This document shows, piece after piece, positions 1-5,082 of a stretch of 5,082 nt of DNA (the stretch's first letter is position 1; each line of letters begins with the position of its first letter). Under the pieces are notes generated by a model, which saw only the letters and a list, made by a program, of their open reading frames with translations, had not been told where the DNA came from and ran no database searches. Source of the DNA: an uncultured Bacillus sp. (lineage in GTDB: Bacteria > Bacillota > Bacilli > Bacillales > Cytobacillaceae); contig CALGSR010000225.1 in NCBI GenBank assembly GCA_937902115.1, forward strand, positions 1-5,082. The letters are read 5' to 3'. Position numbers and translations under genes: made by a program.

Positions 1-734
1 GATTGGTTCGTTTTCCTATCATTCGCTTCATTAACAACCGGAATAAGCGAACCGATCTTAATTGTCATCGACCCTTGGCCATCATGAAATTGATCCCTTC
101 CCGCGACATCTATAATAGAAAACATTTTCATATTTACCTTCCAGAGAAACCCCGGGTGCTCCGTTGTTACATACTGAACAACTTCGGCAGGAAACCAATC
201 AGCCTGATCCGGTTTTAGCTTCATCTTAGCTCTCTGTTCAAAATAGGCGATGTGCACCGGTTTTGTTCCGATAAGGCCAATATTTTTCACCCACTTTTGT
301 ACAGAAGCAGGCAGGGATGCGGTCATTTCCTCTGTAATAACGTCTTCCTCCACTGTTTTGGCCTCGGATAAAAGCGATTCGGTTTCTTTTTCAATCTGGC
401 CATTGAACTCCCACGCAGCAAAGGAAAAGATAGCAAAGACAAAGATGATTAAATTAGGTATGGTCCCGAATTTCGCATCCTGCCACGTAAGAATGATTAA
501 AGCTTGGGAAGTGATCACCGCCGCCAGAGCTGGAATCCAAATCCAATCCTTATGCATTAAAAACAGTACACCTACAAGCAAAAAGAGAATCAGAGGGAGC
601 AGCCAAATCAGTCCGGTAGTTTTGCTAATATCGGTAGAAAACCCTTCTATCTTCGCAAAATTAAATGCTTTCACAAATCCTATTAAATGAATGAGTCCAT
701 GACTAATAATTACAAAAAGGAAAATGAGCTTCAT
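1..734 (-). CDS. DUF6544/DUF6920-like membrane protein, C-terminus cut by window edge
   Basis: An open frame starts with ATG at 732-734 and stays open to base 1, giving 244 codons with no stop, so the C-terminus lies outside the window. A GAGGGGG ribosome binding site (741-747) sits 6 bases before the ATG. Four hydrophobic stretches are visible at about residues 3-22, 40-60, 64-84 and 92-109, followed by an acidic linker (about 113-136) and a soluble domain. That domain has a run GLIGTKPV (153-160), then MKLKPDQADW (171-180), PGFLWKV (194-200), GRDQFHDGQG (212-221) and SLIPVV (229-234). I recognise this pattern from memory as the DUF6544/DUF6920 type of Bacillus membrane proteins; the exact family number is uncertain and the function is unknown. 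The gene lies 96 bases downstream of the serine hydrolase gene on the same strand, so readthrough is possible, but it has its own candidate promoter. The coding call is firm; the family is moderately sure. Confidence 0.85.
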   Translation of the reverse strand, partial: MKLIFLFVIISHGLIHLIGFVKAFNFAKIEGFSTDISKTTGLIWLLPLILFLLVGVLFLMHKDWIWIPALAAVITSQALIILTWQDAKFGTIPNLIIFVFAIFSFAAWEFNGQIEKETESLLSEAKTVEEDVITEEMTASLPASVQKWVKNIGLIGTKPVHIAYFEQRAKMKLKPDQADWFPAEVVQYVTTEHPGFLWKVNMKMFSIIDVAGRDQFHDGQGSMTIKIGSLIPVVNEANDRKTNQ

Positions 735-777
735 AACAATCCCCCTCAACTCCATTGTACATCTCATTGAAGGATGG

Positions 778-807
778 ATTGTATCAAAGCTATTAATATA
801 TTATGAA
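778..807 (-). promoter_or_regulatory. candidate sigma-A promoter of the DUF6544-like gene
   Basis: Read on the minus strand, TTCATA (802-807, 4 of 6 to TTGACA) is followed after 18 bases by TACAAT (778-783, 5 of 6 to TATAAT). It lies in AT-rich DNA between the serine hydrolase stop and the next start codon, leaving a leader of roughly 35-40 bases. There is no convincing terminator between the two genes, so this promoter may only add to readthrough. The call rests on box similarity alone. Confidence 0.4.
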
Positions 808-830
808 TATTCTCTACAGACTTCTAGATA

Positions 831-2306
831 CTATACTTCCACCGTTCCTTTTCTGTTGTATGTACCCTGACTTTTTCTTGAAATGAGTAAAGAAAATATT
901 CCATTCAATGTCAAAAGGATAACGAGTAGGATGGTTAATAACGCAACATCCGGTGCAAAAACATGGATGATATGCCATGGTGAGCCTGTACTGTAGATTA
1001 GTAAAGGGATAACGGCGGCAGAACCTATCAACATCACAATACCCAATATCCGCCAACCCTTTCTTTTACGAATCTTGCCTGACTTCATCCTGCGCAGTAA
1101 ATCAATCCACATCGCAAAAAGGAGGAAGATCACCCCTGAGACAATCCATTGCACAACAGGTTTATGATCAGGTACCGCAACCGGTTCTTGCCCATTTAGG
1201 ATTTGAATAACCCCCTGTTTCAAAGCAGGTAGAGCTGCTTCTTCTAAAATATGATTTTTATTTGTAAGAATTACACCACCCCAACCCGTTTCCGGGAGAT
1301 AAAATACTTCAGCATGTGAATCAGGAGTGGAACCTGAATGCCAGATCATTTTTTCCAAACTATCGGGATTTGATATCCTGACACCTAAGCCGTAAAAGCG
1401 ATTTTCCCCTGTTTGGATATAGGGAGTGGTATATTGCTTCAGCGTAGACTCCGTTAAAAGAGTAATACTTTCCGGTGAGTGAAACAGGCGGATAAACTTG
1501 ACCATATCTTCTGCACTGGCTGAAATATAACCATATGACGCACCACTGTTATCATAGACTGCCGCTGTTTTCCGCGGCATGCCAAACCATGACTGATACC
1601 CTGCAGCATATCCTTTTTCATAGGCAGTATCTTTGTCAGCAGCGGCATCCTTCATCCCTAATGGTAGAAACACTTCCTGCTCCATGTACTCCGCATAAGA
1701 ATTGCCGGTTACTTCTTCAATAAGGGAGCCGAGAATAAGATAATTGGCGTTACTATATTGATAGATTTCACCAGGATTTGCCGCAAGCTTTATATTAGAT
1801 AAACCAGCTGTACTTTTATTAATCGCATGTTTGTCATCTGCTCCCTGTTCAGATAGGTCCAAGCCTGAATATGTACTGATTCCACTGCTCTGCGTCAAAA
1901 GCTGTTTAACGGTTATTTGCGCTGCTGCTTCTTCGTCTTTTAATGTAAACCAAGGCAGATGCTTTAGCACAGGATCTTCCAAAGCGATAGTTCCTTCATC
2001 GATTAATTTCATCACTGCCAAGCCAGTAAGAGATTTACTGATGGATCCGATTGTAAATGGAGTTTCAGCGGTTACTTTTTCCTCAGACTCTCCTGTAATC
2101 CCCCATGATTTCGAATAAAAAATCTCATCATTATGAACTAGAGCGACTGATGCACCGGGAACCTGGTATTCTTCTAAATAATCCTCTATATAGTTATCGA
2201 GCTTTGCCTCCATATTCTGTTCTGCAGAAATGTGAACAGCAGGTTGAAAGAAAATACATAAAAAGCAAATGAAAATCACCTTCAAGGCAACTTTTACAAA
2301 ATCCAT
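831..2306 (-). CDS. membrane-anchored serine hydrolase, class C beta-lactamase/PBP4* family
   Basis: A 491-residue protein of the beta-lactamase (PF00144-type) superfamily, which includes AmpC-like enzymes, PBP4*, Flp and D-aminopeptidases or esterases. The three active-site motifs are in order: SISK at residues 88-91 (nucleophile S88, K91), YSN at 184-186, and HSG at 323-325 in place of the KTG box, as is usual for the non-AmpC branch. Residues 1-28 look like a signal peptide with a possible cut after ISA (26-28). Three hydrophobic segments follow the catalytic domain (about 385-404, 418-439, 452-476), with a basic loop 405-417 and a basic tail. This predicts an extracellular enzyme domain held to the membrane by its C-terminus. 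Start: ATG with GGGG (2312-2315) 5 bases upstream. Likely roles are cell-wall peptide trimming or ester/amide hydrolysis; nothing shows it destroys beta-lactam drugs, and no BlaI/BlaR-type regulator gene is present. The family is sure, the substrate is not. Confidence 0.93.
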   Translation of the reverse strand: MDFVKVALKVIFICFLCIFFQPAVHISAEQNMEAKLDNYIEDYLEEYQVPGASVALVHNDEIFYSKSWGITGESEEKVTAETPFTIGSISKSLTGLAVMKLIDEGTIALEDPVLKHLPWFTLKDEEAAAQITVKQLLTQSSGISTYSGLDLSEQGADDKHAINKSTAGLSNIKLAANPGEIYQYSNANYLILGSLIEEVTGNSYAEYMEQEVFLPLGMKDAAADKDTAYEKGYAAGYQSWFGMPRKTAAVYDNSGASYGYISASAEDMVKFIRLFHSPESITLLTESTLKQYTTPYIQTGENRFYGLGVRISNPDSLEKMIWHSGSTPDSHAEVFYLPETGWGGVILTNKNHILEEAALPALKQGVIQILNGQEPVAVPDHKPVVQWIVSGVIFLLFAMWIDLLRRMKSGKIRKRKGWRILGIVMLIGSAAVIPLLIYSTGSPWHIIHVFAPDVALLTILLVILLTLNGIFSLLISRKSQGTYNRKGTVEV

Positions 2307-2337
2307 TATAACCCCACTTTCTTTTCGCTTGAGTTTG

Positions 2338-2343
2338 ATTATA
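2338..2343 (-). promoter_or_regulatory. candidate -10 box of the serine hydrolase gene
   Basis: The minus strand reads TATAAT, a perfect -10 match, about 31 bases upstream of the ATG. The sequence 16-18 bases further upstream (around 2360-2367) does not resemble TTGACA, so if this promoter is real its -35 is poor. That position overlaps an inverted repeat, which would fit a regulated promoter. Confidence 0.4.
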
Positions 2344-2358
2344 TATTCAAATATACCA

Positions 2359-2388
2359 TTTTAATGGAATTCCCTTCATCCATTAAAA
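2359..2388. repeat. 9-bp inverted repeat upstream of the serine hydrolase, possible operator
   Basis: TTTTAATGG (2359-2367) and CCATTAAAA (2380-2388) are perfect complements separated by 12 bases. A further half-site CCATT (2356-2360) forms a second, tighter palindrome with AATGG (2363-2367). The repeat covers the -35 position of the candidate promoter, where a repressor or activator dimer could act. It does not resemble the TACA-N-TGTA type of BlaI/MecI operator. As RNA it could fold into a weak AU-rich hairpin, but the spacing before the start codon argues more for a DNA site. Confidence 0.4.
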
Positions 2389-2408
2389 GACTGAATATCC
2401 CATACGAC

Positions 2409-2528
2409 CTAAGATGTAGATAGTCGTTTCAGCACACCTTCCGTTGACATCTAATATGTCTGTCTAAACCATTCTTGAAATGTTTCCCTTAGATGTAATA
2501 GCTCTAAATGAAAATAGACGCATTTCAT
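2409..2528 (-). pseudogene. short interrupted reading frame, possible pseudogene or intergenic repeat
   Basis: An ATG at 2526-2528 opens a 25-codon frame that starts MKCVYF, runs through HLELLHLRETF and ends EWFRQTY, stopping at TAG (2451-2453). The next codon in the same frame is ATG, giving MSTEGVLKRLSTS and a second TAG (2409-2411). The 25-residue part is rich in Leu, Glu, Arg and aromatic residues and could form an amphipathic helix. No good ribosome binding site precedes the ATG, and the ATG sits inside the hairpin I assign as terminator of the VOC gene. I do not recognise a family with certainty. It may be a decayed small gene with an in-frame stop, or translation by chance of a repeated intergenic element, since ACATCTAA (2447-2454) and TTAGATGT (2489-2496) are perfect complements and AGATGT also occurs at 2412-2417. 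Confidence 0.25.
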
Positions 2529-2542
2529 TTTAGAAGAATGCG
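2506..2542 (-). terminator. candidate rho-independent terminator of the VOC gene
   Basis: On the minus strand CGCATT (from 2542 to 2537) pairs with AATGCG (2524 to 2519), with a possible inner GA/TC extension around the loop, followed directly by the T-rich run TCTATTTTCATTT (2518 to 2506). It lies about 75 bases past the VOC stop codon. The stem is short (6-8 bp) and the T-run is interrupted, so strength is doubtful. The plus strand has no T-run after the hairpin. Confidence 0.45.
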
Positions 2543-2617
2543 CCCTGCAATGGATTATTTAGTATATAGCCTACTGATTTTCATATTTAACAATAGGATT
2601 CTATCATCCAAAAATGT

Positions 2618-3037
2618 TTAGTTTTCCGTATAAATTTGAAAGGTTACGCCAAATTTATCGGTTACATCAGCAAAACCTGGGCTAAAGGGGGTTTCCTCAA
2701 AAGCCATATTGACTTGACCCTCCTGCCGTAGGGCCTCATAAATTTGTTTTGATTTTTCCACATTGTTCGTTGAAATGCAAATGGTTAGTTGTTTCCCTTG
2801 TGGTGTAGCCGAACCACTAGGAGCATCAGAAAACATGAGTTCCGATTCACCCACTTGCAGCCTTGCATGTGCAACAAGATCCTTTAATTCATTAGTAAAT
2901 GTATTCGGCATTTCTGGCATATCTCCGTAAGTGCTCATTGCGAGGACTTTGGCACCGATTGCCTTTTCATAAAACTGGATCGCTTCCCTTGCATTCCCGT
3001 CCATCGTTAAATAGGGGGTAAGTGTTATCGTCATCAT
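2618..3037 (-). CDS. VOC-superfamily (PhnB/YjdN-like, glyoxalase-fold) protein
   Basis: A 139-residue protein with the layout of the PhnB/YjdN branch of the vicinal-oxygen-chelate superfamily: an N-terminal LTPYLTMDGNAREAIQFYE (residues 6-24), a mid-chain AHARLQVG (56-63) followed by LMFSD (67-71), and a C-terminal FADVTDKFGVTFQIYTE (122-138). The two halves correspond to the paired beta-alpha-beta-beta-beta units of the fold. H57 is a plausible metal-side residue, but no full metal-ligand set can be assigned. I chose the ATG at 3035-3037 because CTCCTC on the plus strand (GAGGAG on the message, 3045-3050) stands 7 bases upstream; an earlier ATG at 3058 would place that site inside the gene. 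The next codon is also ATG. Family members are often annotated as glyoxalase, bleomycin-resistance or demethylubiquinone methyltransferase-like without proof; the substrate here is unknown. Despite the name PhnB, these proteins are not established parts of phosphonate use, so its position after phnE may be coincidental. Confidence 0.9.
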   Translation of the reverse strand: MMTITLTPYLTMDGNAREAIQFYEKAIGAKVLAMSTYGDMPEMPNTFTNELKDLVAHARLQVGESELMFSDAPSGSATPQGKQLTICISTNNVEKSKQIYEALRQEGQVNMAFEETPFSPGFADVTDKFGVTFQIYTEN

Positions 3038-3044
3038 CAGCCAA

Positions 3045-3050
3045 CTCCTC
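3045..3050 (-). promoter_or_regulatory. ribosome binding site that sets the VOC gene start
   Basis: GAGGAG on the message, 7 bases before the ATG at 3035-3037. It decides against the longer frame opening at 3058, whose first codons would overlap this site and add seven residues not expected for the family. Confidence 0.75.
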
Positions 3051-3089
3051 ATTTTCATTCTTTTTCAAATATAAATTTCAATTTGTAAA

Positions 3090-3221
3090 CTAAGAGGTTA
3101 ACGCTTTGATGAGCTCCAAGCAATTCGGGCAAACAGTGGTGAAATTCTCGATATGCCTTTTGCTTCTTCCCCCTCCTTTTTTATAAAATATTGGTAATCC
3201 AATATGGCCATTTTTCCCCAT
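3090..3221 (-). pseudogene. possible C-terminal remnant of an HNH endonuclease
   Basis: A frame from ATG 3219-3221 to TAG 3090-3092 encodes 43 residues. Its second half reads KKGGG (about residues 14-18), then RHIENFTTVCPNCLELIKA. This resembles the end of HNH nuclease domains, where a GG turn is followed by an ENL-x-x-(V/L)CxxCH-x-(L/I)I motif and a metal-binding CxxC. Here the expected His after the second Cys is Leu, and the usual catalytic His-His pair is reduced to one His (residue 6, in NGHIGLP). The frame can be extended upstream to a TTG at 3302 without gaining a recognisable domain, and there is no clear ribosome binding site. An overlapping frame (3181-3378) on the same strand contains two Cys (about residues 20 and 24), which would suit a frameshifted gene, but this is speculative. 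It may be a decayed gene or chance resemblance. The AAAGGAGG at about 3174-3181 has no start codon at a usable distance. Confidence 0.3.
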
Positions 3222-3278
3222 AAAGAATCTTACCCTTTCTATTCCATAAATCAAGGCGAAATCCTTTTCGATTTTTGT

Positions 3279-3313
3279 AAAAGAAAAGTAAAAAGTGCCC
3301 AAATTTACACACT
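3279..3313 (-). terminator. weak terminator-like hairpin downstream of the phnE pair
   Basis: On the minus strand AGTGT (3313 to 3309) can pair with GCACT (3298 to 3294, one G-U pair) around a 10-base loop, followed by the T-rich run TTTTACTTTTCTTTT (3293 to 3279). It stands about 95 bases past the stop of the second permease gene. The stem is only 5 bp, so this is a candidate only; no better terminator is visible between 3314 and 3409. Confidence 0.25.
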
Positions 3314-3409
3314 ACATTGCAATATATGTTCCTGCCCATGAATAACAGCCATGGAATCAAAATCCTCAGCTTAACCATCTTCCTGTTATGAAGCTTGTGA
3401 AAAGCCTTT

Positions 3410-4276
3410 TTATTTGGACATGTTTGGAAAATATCGGTTTTTCATTCTAGTAGAAATAGCTTCTAAGATGACGGCGACAATGAGAATGGCATAAGTGATA
3501 AAACCTACTTCACGGATATCAAAATAAAATCCTGATGCCATAAACAGTTCAAAACCAATTCCACCGGCACCTGCGGCAGCACCCATGGCAACCGCTACAG
3601 AGAAATTAATTTCAAAACGAAGGAATGTCCAAGATAATAGATATGTCATGGTCGAAGGAAGTACCGCTTTTGTGACAATTTGGAACCAATTGGCACCGCA
3701 TGCACGCAAGGCCTCAATCATCCCTTCATCAATTTCCTCAAACGCCTCTGAATAAGCTTTTACCAAATAAGCAATCGTATGGAAAGCCATCCCGATGACG
3801 GCTGCTACACTGCCTAATCCGGCAGAAATTGCAAAAATTAACACCCAAAGCACGGTTGGAACGGCACGGATAAAGGCAACAAAAAACTTAATCCCGTCAG
3901 CCACTTTTTTAGAAGATAAATTTTTTGCGGCAAGAAGCCCCAGAACAATGGAAACAGCCGCTCCGATAATCGTTGCTAAAGCCGTCAGACCGAGCGTAAT
4001 CCCAATTTGATAGATCGCTTCCCCTAGAGTGAAATGGCTAATCCTTGGTTCTAAAAACATAACCTTTACATTTTCTAACATTCCACTAACCGCTTCCCAA
4101 AAATTGATATTTTTATAATCAAAAGTAAGAAATCCGTAGATCGTTAGGAACATAAGGACACCCATTGTTAAGGACATAACAACCTGTTGTTTATTTCTTT
4201 TTTTTATGACAATTCTCCCCGTTTTATTGCGGACAATTGCGGGAGAATCCTTTACGCTTAATGACGAATCAATCAC
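3410..4276 (-). CDS. phnE: phosphonate-type ABC transporter permease (second PhnE)
   Basis: A membrane-spanning subunit of a binding-protein-dependent importer of the PhnE family (BPD_transp_1 type), 288 residues when started at GTG. It has an N-terminal cytoplasmic tail rich in Lys and Arg (about 15-31), a first membrane segment at 33-53, then hydrophobic blocks at about 91-117, 140-165 and 257-275. The cytoplasmic EAA loop that docks on the ATPase is at 188-207: EALRACGANWFQ followed by AVLP. RAVPTVLWVLIFA (138-150) is typical of PhnE. I chose the GTG at 4274-4276 because AAGGAGG (4285-4291) is 8 bases upstream and the GTG overlaps the previous gene's TGA as GTGA. An ATG at 4309 in the same frame would overlap that gene by 37 bases and lies upstream of the ribosome binding site. 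It probably forms a heterodimer with the neighbouring permease. The substrate could be phosphonates, phosphite or a related oxyanion; the sequence does not decide. Confidence 0.93.
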   Translation of the reverse strand: MIDSSLSVKDSPAIVRNKTGRIVIKKRNKQQVVMSLTMGVLMFLTIYGFLTFDYKNINFWEAVSGMLENVKVMFLEPRISHFTLGEAIYQIGITLGLTALATIIGAAVSIVLGLLAAKNLSSKKVADGIKFFVAFIRAVPTVLWVLIFAISAGLGSVAAVIGMAFHTIAYLVKAYSEAFEEIDEGMIEALRACGANWFQIVTKAVLPSTMTYLLSWTFLRFEINFSVAVAMGAAAGAGGIGFELFMASGFYFDIREVGFITYAILIVAVILEAISTRMKNRYFPNMSK

Positions 4277-5061
4277 AGGATCACCCTCCTTACATAATTC
4301 GAAATCCATTCAATTAAGATAACCGTAATAACGATCGAAAGGGTAACTAATGAAACAACCTGGTAATTCATACTTTTATAGTAAAGGTCAAATAAATAGC
4401 CAATCCCGGTTCCCGTTAATATCCCTACCAGGGTCGAGCTGCGAATATTCGTTTCAATCATGAATAAAATCCAGCTAATCATTTGCGGGAAACTTTCCGG
4501 TATGACGGCCTTTGCGACAATTTGAAAATAAGTCGCTCCCGTAGCCTTCAATGCCTCTACCGAACTTTCACTAGCTTCATCAATCGTTTCAATAAATGCA
4601 CGAGTTAAAAAGCCAAAGGTCGTAAAAAACAAAGCAAAATAACCAGTTACCGCATTTTGTCCAAATGATAATAAGAGAATGAGAGACCAGGCAACAATAG
4701 GAATATTACGATTCACAGAAGCAATAAAGCGACTGACAGCAGCCAAGTAACGATTCACCATTGTCGTGTTCGATCCCATTAGTCCAAAAAACAATGCGAA
4801 AACACTTGCTGTCGTCGTAGCGGTAATGGAAAGAAAGACGGTTTCGATCAACTTATCCATCACATTTGGAAATTTCCCAAGTGCTTCCTGGGTAATAAAC
4901 AGGTTGGCAAACAACCAGGAAAATGCTTTCGGAAGAGTTTCAATTCCATGCATAAAATCAAAATCCGTAATCGATGCTGAAAAGTATAAAATCGCAATAA
5001 TCAGAACCCAGAAAATAGTATGATTACGTTTTTTCCTTTTTAAAACACTAATATCCACCAT
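4273..5061 (-). CDS. phnE: phosphonate-type ABC transporter permease (first PhnE)
   Basis: A 262-residue PhnE-family permease, paralogous to the gene that follows it. It has a basic start (KRKKRN, 8-13), a membrane segment at about 15-30, and more at about 72-96, 121-133, 137-155 and 235-252. The EAA loop is at 169-188: EALKATGATYFQ then AVIP. The segment NRNIPIVAWSLILL (118-131) matches the equivalent block of the second permease. The two proteins share the pattern (T/N)(Y/W)FQIV-K-AV-P and a following SW, so they look like an old duplication, as is common for phnE1-phnE2 pairs in Firmicutes. The ATG at 5059-5061 has AGGAGG only 5 bases upstream; the very next codon is GTG, at 8 bases, and could be the true start with a loss of one residue. 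Together with the neighbour it would form the channel through which a PhnD-type lipoprotein delivers substrate, driven by PhnC. Confidence 0.93.
   Translation of the reverse strand: MVDISVLKRKKRNHTIFWVLIIAILYFSASITDFDFMHGIETLPKAFSWLFANLFITQEALGKFPNVMDKLIETVFLSITATTTASVFALFFGLMGSNTTMVNRYLAAVSRFIASVNRNIPIVAWSLILLLSFGQNAVTGYFALFFTTFGFLTRAFIETIDEASESSVEALKATGATYFQIVAKAVIPESFPQMISWILFMIETNIRSSTLVGILTGTGIGYLFDLYYKSMNYQVVSLVTLSIVITVILIEWISNYVRRVIL
4285..4291 (-). promoter_or_regulatory. ribosome binding site inside the first phnE that sets the second phnE start
   Basis: AAGGAGG on the message lies within the last codons of the first permease gene (encoding part of VRRV), 8 bases before the GTG. It fixes the GTG at 4274-4276 as start and indicates translational coupling through the GTGA overlap. 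Confidence 0.85.
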
Positions 5062-5066
5062 ACTAC

Positions 5067-5072
5067 CCTCCT
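5067..5072 (-). promoter_or_regulatory. ribosome binding site of the first phnE
   Basis: AGGAGG on the message, 5 bases before ATG 5059-5061 and 8 bases before the following GTG (5056-5058). No promoter can be judged because the window ends 10 bases upstream; TAG stops at 5076-5078, 5071-5073 and 5063-5065 close all three minus-strand frames here. Confidence 0.85.
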
Positions 5073-5082
5073 ATGCTAAAAT

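Noticed and set aside
250..690. Plus-strand open frame of 146 codons
   Set aside because: It lies opposite the DUF6544-like gene, which has a ribosome binding site, membrane segments and conserved blocks; the plus-strand translation has low-complexity Ser/Ile/Lys composition and no recognisable domain.
814..1056. Minus-strand 80-codon frame overlapping the end of the serine hydrolase
   Set aside because: It is an alternative frame of the membrane-anchor coding region, without a ribosome binding site or family resemblance.
2338..2388. BlaI/MecI-type operator upstream of the beta-lactamase-like gene
   Set aside because: The arms (TTTTAATGG) do not match the TACA/TGTA half-sites of that regulator family, and no blaI or blaR1 gene is present.
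2444..2449. Perfect TTGACA on the plus strand
   Set aside because: No -10-like box lies 16-18 bases downstream and no plus-strand gene follows; it falls within a short inverted repeat.
3174..3181. Strong AAAGGAGG ribosome-binding-like sequence on the minus strand
   Set aside because: No ATG, GTG or TTG follows at 5-12 bases in any frame, so it does not support a gene start.
3181..3378. Minus-strand 65-codon frame starting close to the phnE stop
   Set aside because: AGGAAG directly abuts the ATG, too close to work well, and the product is an unrecognised Lys/Phe/Trp-rich string from AT-rich DNA. Kept only as possible debris in the HNH finding.
1..5082. tRNA, rRNA, CRISPR array, complete insertion sequence
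   Set aside because: No cloverleaf, rRNA-like, regularly spaced repeat or transposase sequence was recognised by eye on either strand.

Overview
The window looks like chromosomal DNA from a low-GC, Gram-positive, Bacillus-like bacterium (Bacillaceae). It is AT-rich, has strong AGGAGG-type ribosome binding sites and a GTG start, and its proteins have a Bacillus flavour. Every gene I can support is on the minus strand, so transcription runs from the right end of the window to the left.

Right part (5061 down to 3410): two adjacent PhnE-type inner-membrane permeases of a phosphonate/phosphite-class ABC importer. They are translationally coupled by a 4-base GTGA overlap. The matching ATPase (PhnC) and binding protein (PhnD) would be expected just beyond the right edge. 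All three minus-strand frames hit a stop within the last 20 bases before the first permease, so any upstream gene in the operon ends there. No C-P lyase or other phosphonate-breakdown gene follows on the left, and the substrate cannot be read from the sequence.

Middle (3409 to 2618): about 370 bases without a confident gene. Its left half contains a short stretch resembling the C-terminal end of an HNH endonuclease (probably a remnant), and one weak terminator-like hairpin lies further right. I see nothing in 3314-3409. Next comes a 139-residue VOC/PhnB-like (glyoxalase-fold) protein.

Gap 2617 to 2307 (311 bases): a plausible terminator for the VOC gene; a 25-codon reading frame continued after a TAG by 13 more codons, embedded in short repeats, possibly a pseudogene or an intergenic repeat; and a 9-bp inverted repeat just upstream of a -10-like box in front of the next gene.

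Left part (2306 to 1): a secreted, membrane-anchored serine hydrolase of the class C beta-lactamase/PBP4* type, followed after a short gap with its own candidate promoter by a membrane protein of the DUF6544/DUF6920 type that runs off the left edge.

These look like independent transcription units rather than one system: nutrient import, a small VOC protein, a cell-envelope hydrolase and an uncharacterised membrane protein. I do not see a clear new multi-gene system. The best leads are the structured gap at 2404-2545 and the possible HNH remnant.
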